From: Chrysogorgia sp. JL179-B06
Taxonomy: Eukaryota; Cnidaria; Anthozoa; Scleralcyonacea; Chrysogorgiidae
DNA: 64,000 bases
NCBI GenBank assembly: GCA_035772405.1
Contig: JAYKKM010000221.1
Coordinates: forward strand, 1,492,501-1,556,500
Direction: 5' to 3'
This document shows, piece by piece, positions 51,513 through 63,082 of the stretch. The notes under the pieces are model-generated. The model was not told the DNA's origin and did no database searches. It worked only from the letters and a program-made list of their open reading frames with translations. The position numbers were made by a program, and so were the translations under genes. The number at the start of each line of letters is the position of its first letter. Position 1 is the stretch's first letter.

Positions 51513-51600
51513 ACCTCTGGATTTCTAGACCAACACTTTGCTGATAGAGCTACAGAAGCCTTTAAATTGGCATGTGCAATATGGTGCAAGGCCTTGGAGT
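51513..51600 (-). repeat. tRNA-derived SINE, 5' part (split by hAT)
   Basis: It carries the tRNA-like head (A box TAGCTCTATCAGCAAAG on -) and begins with the right ACCTCTGG duplication. A GGCCTTGGAGTTG block outside mirrors the left flank at 47,750. Confidence 0.6.
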
Positions 51601-52467
51601 TGTACCAGTGTACTGGTTGTGTCTTAAAATGTGTATCTTTCTGTCACTGGAGTTTACTATACACGTTACTTTAACTGTCATCTACAGACAACATGTCAAA
51701 TATATTATGCTTAAAGTTAAATAGGGTCACGTACTCATGTTTACTTTAAAAATTAATAATGTGCATGTGTAACAAGTCAGTAAAAAGTAAATTTCCTCAT
51801 TTAAAACAAACTTGCAGTACCTATAAGGGTTGGGAGATGCTGGAGCCATTGAACTACATGGACTACAGTCCGGATATAATATAAGTATATTATAGTACTG
51901 TATTAAAGTATAATACTATAATATGCAGTAATATAGGTTTAATTAAATATATAATATATATAATAATATATATAATAAGTTACCACATTTAGTAACTGAC
52001 AGACTAGCTGGCGCTTTGTCCATTTTAATAAACTTACATCCAATATTGTTCCACTTATCGATACCAGTCATTAATTTTCAGCAAGGAGTAAAGGAGACAC
52101 CCAGTCCAGTATTTATAACAACGCTCCGTGTTTGATCACTCAAATCTGCGACCGGAATCGAACAAGCCTTCGTCTATGTCGACAGAGTGCTTGTATGTCA
52201 AGTACTCAAGTCACCAATCCAACTGTCATAATATTACTGAAGCTGTTTAATATTAAATATGGCAAAGGAACACTCAACGCTGCACTGAAGTATGCTGTTT
52301 TGATGGATAAGGCGCACAAAGAAAGTTACCAGGCCAAACAAAGAAAGTTACTAGGCCAAACAAACTAGGATTGAACTTTAACATTTGAAACTAATAGATT
52401 ATATTTATATTATTTGCTGCTTATATTAAAATTTGCATCAAAACCTCATTTTGTTTTGTGTGAAGCG
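51601..52467. other. no supported gene
   Basis: A 78-codon frame (52,132-52,368, +) contains NTTVIILLKLFNIKYGKGTL-like coding texture (actual start NPTVIILLK) and lies next to the right AACACGC array, but no family is recognised. An ATA-rich tract lies at 51,880-51,975. Confidence 0.3.
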
Positions 52468-52953
52468 GAACACGCCTTTAGAACGGAACACGTCCAGCTC
52501 ACAACACGTCTGTCGTGTAGAACACGCTTTTAGACATCGGCAACACACAAAACGAGCTGCAACACGCCAAGTGTGTCACGTTAAAATATTGCAACACGCC
52601 AAACGTGTTAATTTACAACACGCCAAACGTGTTAATTTACAACACGCACTTTTGTCCCCTATAACAACACGCCAATTTGGGGTGCGTGTTCTGAAAACAT
52701 GTTGCGTGTTATCGTAACACGTCATAGTGTGTTCTTACAACACACATAAATTTGGAAAACGCTGTAGTGTTCAACATGCTTTTAGCGTGTTGAAAATTGG
52801 CGTGTTGTTACAACACACTTAAATCTTGACAACGTGCTCTAGCAACACGCTTCCACATACAACACGCTTGTATTACAACACGCTAAAGCCGTGTTGAACA
52901 CGTTTGGCGTGTTGATATAGGGGACAAAAGTGCGTGTTCTTAAAACACGTTTG
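52468..52953. repeat. AACACGCC/GGCGTGTT palindromic array, right
   Basis: Over twenty copies in both orientations. GCACTTTTGTCCCCTATA near 52,645 and its inverse near 52,915 show that the array itself is partly palindromic. Confidence 0.75.
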
Positions 52954-53162
52954 GTTTTGCGATTTAAAATTTGGATCTCTGAAATGGCATTTGCAGTTGT
53001 AAATTTGCATTTGTAAAAAAATTTAGGTTTTCAAAACACTATTTTAATGGTGCATTTTGTTATAAATCACATACTAAGCATAAAAAAAAAACATTTCAGA
53101 GAAAATATTCTAGATGATTATCTAATTTTTGTGAATGGAATTGCAAGGTGGTTTAATTAGTA

Positions 53163-53330
53163 TAGGAAATAACACGGTTCGAGAAGAATTAATGAACAAT
53201 CGCACGCGCATGTTTGGCGAAATATTCATAATACCACGAGTGCGAAGCACGAGTGGTATTATGAATATTTCGCGAAACACAAGTGCGATTTTTCATTAAT
53301 TCGTCGAGAACAAGTGTTATTTCCTTTTAA
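53163..53330. repeat. near-perfect hairpin of about 165 bp
   Basis: GGAAATAACACGGTTCGAGA to GGTATTATGAATATTTCGC: the arms pair around GTGCGAAGCACG. It is a MITE-like foldback. Confidence 0.75.
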
Positions 53331-54276
53331 TACCTTTTCAATCAATTTTACGCGTTACTAAATACCTCTAAATTTTACTACGTGGGAAAACTGATGTTTG
53401 TATATACTAAAATCCAAACATCCCGGATGTGATTTTTTACTAGGGGTATTTTGTTAAATACCCCAAGTAAACAATTTTAAGTTTAATACTGATGTCATTA
53501 GCCAATCAGGAATGAGTAAAATTGATTGAAATGGTATTAACACGCCAATGACAATGTAAAATTTATTTTTAGTTTCCGAAATCGTTTCTCATTAACAAAT
53601 GATTGCTCGATATTATTTTTTACGTTACGTTTCAATATTCGAAATAACGGCCCTGCTTTTTCGTTTTGAATCTTCAAAACATAGGACATTGCCAACTGGC
53701 AAAACAACGTGTCATCTTACTTTACCTTCAAACACACCGCTTCCCTTCGCTGATATAACCCGCAGCATTGTTCAAAGTTTACTATGGTTTGGATAAGAAT
53801 ACTTAGTGAAAACGTAGCTTTCCAATGCTGTCGGTGTCTTTGAGATGACAAGGTATAACACCCGCGTGATTACTTAGCTAACACACTTGCCCGAACTCTA
53901 AAAAAAGCGCAAGAAGCCTCTGCGGAGGAGAGTGTAGCTAACCAATTAGACGGCACGCTTGGAAGTAAGATTTGAGTCTTTGAGAAGACGCGTGACATTT
54001 GAGATGAATAAATTAAACGCATGATCGATGGGTCGTAATATGATTCACTGGCATGCGGAGGGTTAAATGGGGTTTTAAGCGTAATGCTGCTACACAAATA
54101 GCGCAGGCTCATGTCCATAATTTCGGGCCATGACTTATCGTGAGTGATTGTATTGTGAATTGTTGAGACGGGTGAAACAATTAAGAGAGGCGAACTTCAA
54201 CAATATGAAGAGGACTTCAAATCGCACAATAACTTCATATTTTCCACTTTACAAAATGAAAGCTTCAGCTTACATT

Positions 54277-54279
<3 letters not shown>
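53331..54279. other. no supported gene
   Basis: Two copies of an AAATACC(C/T)C block flank 53,360-53,465. Only short frames. Confidence 0.35.

Positions 54280-54316
<37 letters not shown>
54280..54316. repeat. G37 homopolymer
   Basis: Thirty-seven uninterrupted G. The length is likely uncertain in the assembly. Confidence 0.85.
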
Positions 54317-54788
54317 CGATCCCATCGCCCCTAGTGTCCGCCACTGATTTTATCCTTTGACGGTTGGTACTTTAAAACACCTTTTGTCAGCAAGGAGAAA
54401 ACACTTGTGGACGGTCCAAGTATTTCTTCTGGGTATAAAGACTTGCCGTTTGAAGGTTCTCGCCTCTTTGCTTGCGACGAACCCCTGTACACAGACGATG
54501 ATGCATGTTGAACGTTTGAAGACAAAAAGCTTTCGGTGCTCTTCTAATGGAGACGGTCTTGTAGCCTCGGCTATATTTTGTGCTGCAACTCCACTTGTAG
54601 TTGTACATTTTTTAATCCTCTGCTGCATTTGCTAGGTCTGACACATATTTTTTCAAACATTCAGTAATTTGAGTAGCCTTTCAATTCTCTAATTAAGCTC
54701 ACCATTTTGGAAAGGATGACACGTGGTTTTGCATGAATCACAATTGACGTGCCTACGAGTTACGATCGAAAGTGCTCTCGGAACCATC
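54317..54788. other. possible degenerate coding sequence, unassigned
   Basis: Overlapping frames on both strands between 54,350 and 54,640 lack a recognisable domain. Confidence 0.25.
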
Positions 54789-55425
54789 ATAATACGAAAA
54801 CTACACCATAATACGAAAACTACATCATAATACGAAAACTACATCATAATACGAAAACTACATCATAATACGAAAACTACATCATAATACGAAAACTACA
54901 TCGTAATACGAAAACTGCATCATAATACGAAAACTACATCATAATACGAAAATTACATCATAATACGAAAACTACATCATAATACAAAAACTACATCATA
55001 ATACGAAAACTACATCATAGTACGGAAACTACATCATAATACGAAAACTACATCATAATACGAAAACTACATCATAATACGAAAACTACATCATAATACG
55101 AAAACTACATCATAATACGAAAACTACATCGTAATACGAAAACTGCATCATAATAGAAAAACTACATCATAATACGAAAACTACATCATAATACGAAAAC
55201 TACATCATAATACGAAAACTACATCATAATACGAAAACTACATCATAATACGAAAACTACGCATCATAATACGAAAACTACATCATAATACGAAAACTAC
55301 ATCATAATACGAAAACTACATCATAATACGAAAACTACATCATAATACGAAAACTACATCATAATACGAAAACCTTAACTACATCATAATACGAAAACTA
55401 ATCATAATATCAAAACTACATCATA
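54789..55425. repeat. 19-bp satellite, over thirty copies
   Basis: Unit AATACGAAAACTACATCAT repeated head to tail, with occasional substitutions (GTAAT for ATAAT, TGCATC for TACATC) and a few length changes toward the right end. No ORF. Confidence 0.95.
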
Positions 55426-55469
55426 ATATCATAATGTGAAAATTTAATTTTGGCACTAATGACACTACA

Positions 55470-55615
55470 TAGAATACATGTGAATGCACGTTAAATATTT
55501 TCACATGTTAGTGTTTCACATGTGATCACATGTGAAATATTTTCACATATTAGGTTTGACATGTGATCACATGTGAAATCGTTTCACATCTGATCACACG
55601 TGTGAAATCATGTGG
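55470..55615. repeat. TTTCACATGTGATCACATGTGAAA palindromes
   Basis: Several nested palindromes built from CACATGTGA and TGATCA separate the satellite from unique sequence. Confidence 0.75.
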
Positions 55616-57008
55616 AATTTTCGTAAGGGTGGGTCTCCTACATAATTTTCTAACCCGCTGGAAGAGAGAAGGAAGAAAATAACTACGTGGGATTTCACAC
55701 GTATTAAGGACGATAACAACCACCCCTGTAATATTATTCCAAAGCCAACCGAACATGAATATAATCTAAGGTATAGGAAGTTTCATCCGCTTATCGCTTG
55801 TCTGGCACAGAGAGGTATCAACACTCGTTTATTCCAAGGGCAGCCTCCTTGAACATATAATGTTGTCCCTATTCACCCTGTTCTTTTATTTTAACGATAT
55901 TACGTAGTATGTTCTCTTTTAAGCTTAAGATGGGTATTGAAGGATTATTATGATAGGGCTTGCTATATTCAAACTGGTATTTTAAAGCCTCTAATTTTTC
56001 GAAGTGTGGTAGACTCGATATTACAATTAACTAAATTGGGAGCATGAAGCCACCTACAGTATGGCAGTCAATTCAAATTAGTGATATTTTTTGAAAGAGC
56101 TGCTGTTCCATTAACATTCAAATGAAAACGACTGCTGATTCCTGTCCTACCGAGGGCAGATGGGGGGTCGGGCGATAAAACCCCAGTTGCGACACGAGAG
56201 GTCTTGGAACTCGGCAGTTGGGTCTTGAGTATGTTCTTTATTTTTGTTTTTATTATTCTTAATTTTGTTCTCCTTCTTGTTCTTGTCGCCATCATTCTGC
56301 GAGCAAGCTTGCATGGGTGTCGGTTGAATCTTGATGTTGTTGTTGTGTGACCTGCTGTTCTTTTGTCACGGTGGGCTCTATGGACTCTGCTGTGTTTAAG
56401 ATACGAAGAGCGATAACTTGTTAACTTCGCCAGTAATCGAATCGGCTTGTGATGGTTGCTCTCAGCCATTGTTCTGTGTGGCTTCATCGTCAAGTTCACT
56501 TTTATCGATTTCGCCCTCTGAATACTCTGAAAGAGTTTTCGTCAGGCTTGGGCTTCCCTATCCTTGAATGATTATTTTTGGTTGTCTTAATTGTACAGTT
56601 TCATGGTGCAATCATGCGTCTTAAGAGACTGCATATTGTGATCGTTTATCTTCGTTTGCTTCAGTCGAAGCGATTCAAGCGTCGCTTAAAATTTTTACAG
56701 CAATTCAGCATCCTTAGGCCACATAAAGTAATTCGTGGCAACATCGCATGTTATGAAACCTTTGACGTTCAAGTATCCAACGTATATTGCGTGTTGTAGT
56801 ATAAATTCTGATGTAGGAATTTAAGTCCGACTTCTTACAATACCCATTAAACCAGAGGAGAAGTTGGCAATATTTTCATGCAAAAGATCACTTTTTTCTC
56901 ACTTTTTTCGTGATAAATTATCACACTTATTCTCTGAAGTTACACGTTACTATCTTTATATATGGCCCATCAACCAATATACTAATGATCTTTAATCATT
57001 TATTCCCT
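55616..57008. other. no confidently supported gene
   Basis: A basic 143-codon frame on - (56,068-56,499) contains RTRRRTKLRIIKTKIKNIL and could be an exon, but no family or splice structure supports it. Confidence 0.3.
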
Positions 57009-57047
57009 ATGAAAACACCCCCCGTTTCTTTATGCAAAGACCTAAAG

Positions 57048-57660
57048 ATGGCTTATCTGTATAAACATGGCTGGTGCAGTAGGAAGGCCTTTCTTATATT
57101 TGTTTTATTACTAGTTGCTATACAGTTAGTACGTCTTTTAATAACAAGTTCTGTGATGTCTGCACAGATAGGCAGTACAGAGCCAACATCAGTACAGAGC
57201 CAACATCAGTACAGAGCCAACATCAGTACAGAGCCAACAACTCAACACCGTATTTTGTTGTTCATTGCTGTGTATAGCGCGCCACGTCACATCGAGAGAA
57301 GGAACGCTGTTCGTGAAACATGGATGAGAAAATGTAAAAGTAGCGAAAAAGTGGTTTGTTGGTTCATATCGGATGGACAAGACACAAAAGGAAGACAGTT
57401 AGAACGTCCAGTGAAAACAAAACTTGAAAACGAAAGTCGCTTCTATGGCGATCTCCTCTTAGCCCAATCACCCAGTGGTACTAACTTCGCTCGAAGGTAT
57501 CTGTGGATGGCTCAGTGGGCAAGCGATCGGTATGATTTTCAATATCTTCTCCGGGTAGACGACGATTATTTCATTTGCTTTGAGAAACTCTTGTTGGAAT
57601 TGGAATTTCATCGCCCAAAGCAAAAGTTAGTCTGGGGCTGGCTGCATTGCTCAATCAAAG
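57048..57660 (+). CDS. beta-1,3-galactosyltransferase-like (GT31), first exon
   Basis: GT31 enzymes add beta-1,3-linked sugars to glycans in the Golgi. From the ATG at 57,048 (AAAGATGG, good initiation context) the protein has a short cytoplasmic part, a type II membrane anchor (about 11-31: AFLIFVLLLVAIQLVRLLI) and a repeat-expanded stem (42-62). The catalytic domain then begins, with RRNAVRETW at 84-92, FYGDLLLAQ and the DDDYF nucleotide-sugar motif at 171-175. It is open to a GTATAG or GTAAGT donor at 57,661/57,666, so the rest of the domain would be in further exons, not found here. Earlier in-frame Mets (57,009 and 56,910) are possible. Confidence 0.8.
57174..57241 (+). repeat. 17-bp tandem repeat inside the galactosyltransferase exon
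   Basis: Four units of AGTACAGAGCCAACATC (last one ending AAC). Because 17 is not a multiple of three, each unit is read in a new frame (STEPTS, VQSQHQ, YRANI, STEPTT). Three units restore the frame. Confidence 0.9.
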
Positions 57661-57750
57661 GTATAGTAAGTTTTCATTAAACTTTCGTAGAATATTACAA
57701 ATGTGGAGGATAATGACATTAAGTGTTACTCGTACCCTTCGGTTTGCCAT

Positions 57751-58305
57751 ACGTCCGCTAGGCGTTAACTCGGGCTATTTTTAGGGACATGGCGCGCATA
57801 TTGTCAGACAGTTGGAATTAGAAAACTCGATCACTTGTCTTATATTACAAAGGATAATTTTTAATGCATTGATTTCTGTGATCAGGCACTGAAGGCATTG
57901 TGCAGCGCTCGTTTAAAGTGGGAAACTTTTAGAAGCAAGTTGGTCTAGAAATGAGGACGAAGAAAAATCAGGCGTCTATACGCAGGAAGTTATACAGCTG
58001 GTTTGCGGGTGTACAGTTCTCGGTAAACTTTTCCTACTGCGATTCATTGCCAATAAAACGAAAGTCCGAACTCGCTTCAATTCGCTTGCATGCCTCGCAA
58101 CGACTAAATGTTGTCATCTTGACGTTTCGTCCACGGTTCTGCGAGTTCTTTCTTTAATCCCTCATCTGTGTTTCTCCCATACAGTTATCCTGGAGAGAAT
58201 CTTTGCATTAGTTCGCGGGTTTACAGGTCTCGACTCTCGTAAAAGCTTCTCCGACTGCGATACATTGACAACAAGACGCCCGCTAGGCGTTAACTCGGGC
58301 TACTT
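57751..58305. repeat. two copies of CGCTAGGCGTTAACTCGGGC repeat
   Basis: Copies at 57,751-57,781 and 58,275-58,302 in the same orientation, inverted relative to 35,595. A further block, ACTGCGAT(T/A)CATTG, and GTTT(G/A)CGGGT-like sequence is also repeated, so this may be a partial tandem duplication of one element. Confidence 0.55.
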
Positions 58306-59059
58306 GAGGTTGTGGCTTGTTGAAAGACATTGTAGGCAAATTCAGTGATTTGAATTCAATATACACAAATCTATAGTTGTAGGTACATGTAATGATACGG
58401 CTGTCAGTGCAGGGGTGGTTAAATTTTCCATCATTGCAAACCCATAACATAGTGTTGGCCAACGGCTTTGATTATACGAAGGTGAGTTGGCCCAGTATCC
58501 AAGCTGGCTTACTGAGAATTCTGCCCCACCAAATGAGCCACCCTGTTTGCTGACCTAATCCAGTTCTAGCCAACAGCCTGGCAAGCGAGCCGGCCTGTGC
58601 TCATGTAATAACAATTCATATGGTCAGTCTGGCAAACAGGTTTAGTTTGAGCAAGTATTAAATCAGTTAATCTTTTTCTCAGTGTATAAGGCATAACAGT
58701 AAATCAAACCATTTAGCTGGCAGTAGCAAGGTGTCATTAGCTATTATAAACAGTTTAAAGAAATGTAATTAAAAATCATTATTTCTTTGAAGTTATATAA
58801 CATTTTGAGCCAGTAAACATATTCATAATTTTAGCATATTTATTATTTGAGAGGCTTTATACATACTAGTGACTAGTCCAGTGGGCCAGCCAGCTAGCTA
58901 ATTGTAATATAAAGACAGATTACTGCATCGTTAACTATGTTACTGTCTCGGTTAGCGAGTCAACTCGCTTTCCGTGTAGTCAAGGCCAAAATTCAGACCC
59001 GTCACTGGTAAACCTGCAGCAAACAACAACAAACTCTTTACTCCTTGATCTTGATAGTT
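58306..59059. other. no supported gene
   Basis: A+T-rich, no ORF or repeat assigned. Confidence 0.4.
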
Positions 59060-59420
59060 GGTATGGGTGTCAGAGATTTATATACTGTGTGTTCATTTGT
59101 AAGCATTTGTGTATAATAATACATGTATGAACAATCGATACAAATTTACTGATAACCCAGAACATTTTGGAGCCCCATGCATTTAATCTTACAGGTAAAA
59201 TATCGAGTGAAACAGGTTACTCAATGGCAACAATGAATGTCAGAGATTTATATACTCTAGTCTGTACGTTCATTTGTAAGCATTCGCATATAATAATATG
59301 AACAATCGATACAAACTTACTGATAACCCAGAACATTTTGGAGCCCCATTTAAGCTTACAGGTAAAATATCAATATCAATATAAGTGAAACAGGGTAAAA
59401 TTCGATAGCAACATTGCATA
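59060..59420. repeat. tandem duplication of about 172 bp
   Basis: TGTCAGAGATTTATATACT to the ATCGATACAAA and AACATTTTGGAGCCCCAT blocks occurs twice (59,067-59,235 and 59,240-59,400) with about ten percent difference. Confidence 0.8.
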
Positions 59421-62400
59421 CTTTAATAATAGTACTTTGTATGTGTGAAACAATAAACTATAGCATCGACTTTAGTTTGTATAACATAACATGATAACAA
59501 TAAACAATACAGGCAACAAAGTTTATAAAAATATTACAGTTACCTCAGAACAGTTAACATATTTTCAAAAAGCATTCATACGTTGAGTTTCATATTAAAT
59601 TGTTAAACATAGGTTTAATCGAGTACACATCAGCGTACAGGTACGGCATTTTCAGTGTACGGTTATCGAGATCTCAGATCGCAGACAGAGACCACCAAGG
59701 CACCAACCGTCTAAATCGCTCGTTATCTTTTAGTGTAGCCGTAGGTCTTCGGCGATCGACGTGTGCGATTGTAAGCATCGTGAGATCAAGATACTGCCAG
59801 CCACATCAAATATTTTCAATGAAGAACACTCGAGGAAAGGTAACCAGATGAATATTAAAAATATGACAATGGCGCATAAATATATGCAGTGGTTCAGATC
59901 GATCTCGTACCCAGTCCCAAGTGGGATGATGCAAGAATTGCCATTTCGCGACAAATAAACAGAGCCCTTTTTAAGACTCGTGCTCTCCCCACAGGGGGAG
60001 GCCCGAGTAATAAAAGGAAAGTCCGAATCGCTTTAATTCGCTATCCCAATAGGCCCACGCAATAATTACATTCTCTCGACGTACAAAAAAACGACGACGA
60101 ACACAGAAATGAAGTGCGTGCTACCCACAGTATTCCGAGTAATAAGCATAAATTGAAATCATATGTTGAATTATCGATTTTGCGGGATGCATATTTACCC
60201 GACATGAAAGGATATGAAATCAAATAATTTTACCGTCATTGTTCTAAAGCTAGCGAATTTGGCCGGTTGCAAGCACTGCTAAGAAATAACCTATCACTGC
60301 GTCCTCGTCTCGTCTGCGTTCGTCCAGCGCCCTTCTTGTGTTCGTCTAGCGTCCGTCTAGCGTCTCGTCTGCGTTCGTTTTGCGTCGGAGCGTGACAGAT
60401 TCATAACATCAGGCTAAAACTACAATAGTCGAATAGTACTAATGACAAATAATCGCCGCGCTCTCACCGCTGGTCCGCTCCCAAATAAACGTCGCACGTG
60501 GACATCCATAATTGCTGCGGAGCTTATTTGCAAGAATAGAAACATTTAAAAAAGTCACTGGAACGTTTTTTAGATAATTCCTCAACAATTTGAAAGCGCG
60601 TGTGTTTTTCTTTAGAAGAAAGCTAGAGTCGAGGCTAAAGGAAGCTGCAGTAAATTCGGGTATCGAGGTGTTTTATATACGTAAAAGCAGATATCAATAA
60701 TTGTATCAGTGGACGAGTCACTGAAATGTGAACAAATGTCAACAGACCTTTTCAATACATATGAATACATACAGCAAATTGTGCGAGGAATTCCGTTAAA
60801 ATGTTGACTGCGAAGAAATGCAAAATTTAAATGTGGCAAGACGCCAGGAACTGAAGCGAAACGAGACTTTTAATATAGTGACGTTTCCTTTGGCAGAAGT
60901 TTTATTTAAAAAACGGTGTGGAAATAGATAGTTACGAACATGAAAACTGACTTAACAACGTTAAAGAAACAAAAACTAATTCTAAACTAGCAGTAGATTT
61001 AGTAATGAACGACCCTTGATCTATCTTTGTAATTAATCCATCTTTGTAATTAATCCAAGGTTACACACGCCGATTTCTGTGGCAATACTAGATAGTGTTA
61101 AAAGATAAATCGGGCATCCGCCTACACATATTGACTTATCGGATATTTTTCACTATCGTCCTGCATTTTGGAACGTTTTCTTATATGTATCAGTCATGAT
61201 ATAATAATTGTATTGATAAAGCGTGGCATTGGCGAAGCTAAAATATGTGTTGAATGGCAACGTTACACGATGCGACAAAAATATGCACATTCAATAGATT
61301 CCTAATTAGTTCCAGTTGATAGCTAATATAAGACAAAAGAACAAAGTCGCTCGTGCGACATTTTTCGCCAAATGAAAATCCAGCTGTCACATTTTTTTGC
61401 ATGGGCAAAATGACACTTAGGCCCGGTCAACCTCGTTCCCAAGGCCTTTTTGAAATTGGGAGGGTGGGAAAAGGCCCTGGCTGATTGATTTTCTTAAATA
61501 TTCCTCGCAAACATAATTATGCAAAGTTTTTGAGTGTTTGGTCATAATCAGGAATTCGTACTTCACATTAGTTTTGGTCCGTTCATGACAGATAAAGTGG
61601 AAAAATCGACTCCGATAAAGGTCTATATAGGTTCTTACGAAAGCCGTCATATGGTACGGATATTCAGCAAAAGCGGAAAGACGACTTAATTGTCTCACAC
61701 TTGACCGAAATTCAGAAGAAAAAAATCATTCTAGCGGCAAACACGAAACAACCAGTCGTTGTCCTAGGACATTCCTTGTTTATTGTACCTGCTTTCATCA
61801 GTCATTAAAGTCATCCATCACAGTCGAGATGAAATCAACCTGCAAAAACCTTTGAAAACGTCGGTGGTTCAGTTTTGTATGGCAACAATCTTAAGGAATT
61901 TGATTTTGATAAGACATTTTTGACGCAGTGTCTGGCAAGAATACCCCTGTCGAAGCTACAAGTCACGAATTAAGAGTAAAGTATAGCTTTGTCGTATAGT
62001 AAGGTTGAACATTTAATTTTTCTTTCAGGATTTGATTTTTATATTTATTGATATACACCTACAGTAGCTTGTCAATACACCCCAAACCGTGTTTTTATAA
62101 ACGTTAATGATTAATAAACGCCGCAACTTGAAAAATCGTTTTAGTTGTATTGCATTTGATTTGTACAATCACAATGTTTCAATTTCAGACAAATCGTCCT
62201 AATAATTCACAGTTTGTCAAATTTTTCCTATAGCTGCTATAAATTTGGTAAATTAAATTGACAAGAACGTCAGAACCGCCACAGAAATCAATAAAGTTTC
62301 TACGGGGAATTGTTATCGTTTCTCCGTATATTTTTTATAATTATATCAAGAAAAATGCCATATTAAAAATAAAGCGTTCGCAATATTTCCTGGGCAGCTT

Positions 62401-63079
62401 ATTTCGTCTTTGTTGCAGATTTACTTGGCCGATTGTTTTTCTTGTCAGTTCGGCATACTGAATGTTTGTTCATATTAAGAACAATGAAAACTTGACAAGC
62501 TTGGAGAGGTTTATCTACCACTGTTTGACTTTGAGTTTTTATATTTAGAACTGGTAAATTAATACAAATTCTGAAATGAATGAAAAAAACACTTTACAGT
62601 TTGTCTGATAAATTATAGCTTGAACTTTTACATATTTGTCTGGTTGTTTCCTGTGCAAGCTGTGTCAATAAAATAATTATTTAAAACTAAATTTAAAGTT
62701 AATTAATTAAAATAATAAAACTATGATACCAGTTTTCTCATCACTGCAAATATACAAATAATATGAAATGTAACAAGAAAATAGAAAACCTTGTTAGAAA
62801 GGTTCCCTGATTCAAATCACATATTAAACCAAAAATATTTGAAGAACAGGTTTCATTCCATATGCCATAATAGTGATGTAATAATGCCAACAAAATTTGT
62901 GTTATTATTATTATCACCAATATACAAGGAACAAGAATTATGAAATGCACCATTAATTTTGTTAAAGATGCAGTTCATTATAAGATCAATGATAAGCAGG
63001 GCTGTGGCAAACATATTTGCGGCCCGACTAGTTCGTATCGGCCTGCCACTTTGAGTGTTTTCAAGAGGGCGGTTTGGCC
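59421..63079. other. no supported gene
   Basis: Contains a CTCGTACCCAGT copy (59,908), a CGTCTCGTCTGCGTTCGT iterated block (60,296-60,400) and a CTCGTTCCCAAGGCC copy (61,428). Open frames are short and lack domains. Confidence 0.4.
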
Positions 63080-63082
63080 TTG

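Noticed and set aside
54789..55425. CRISPR-like regular array
   Set aside because: The 19-bp units are contiguous with no variable spacers, and the context is eukaryotic, so it is a satellite.
61417..61698. 93-codon frame on -
   Set aside because: Its C-terminal part is the CTCGTTCCCAAGGCC repeat and the rest has no domain.
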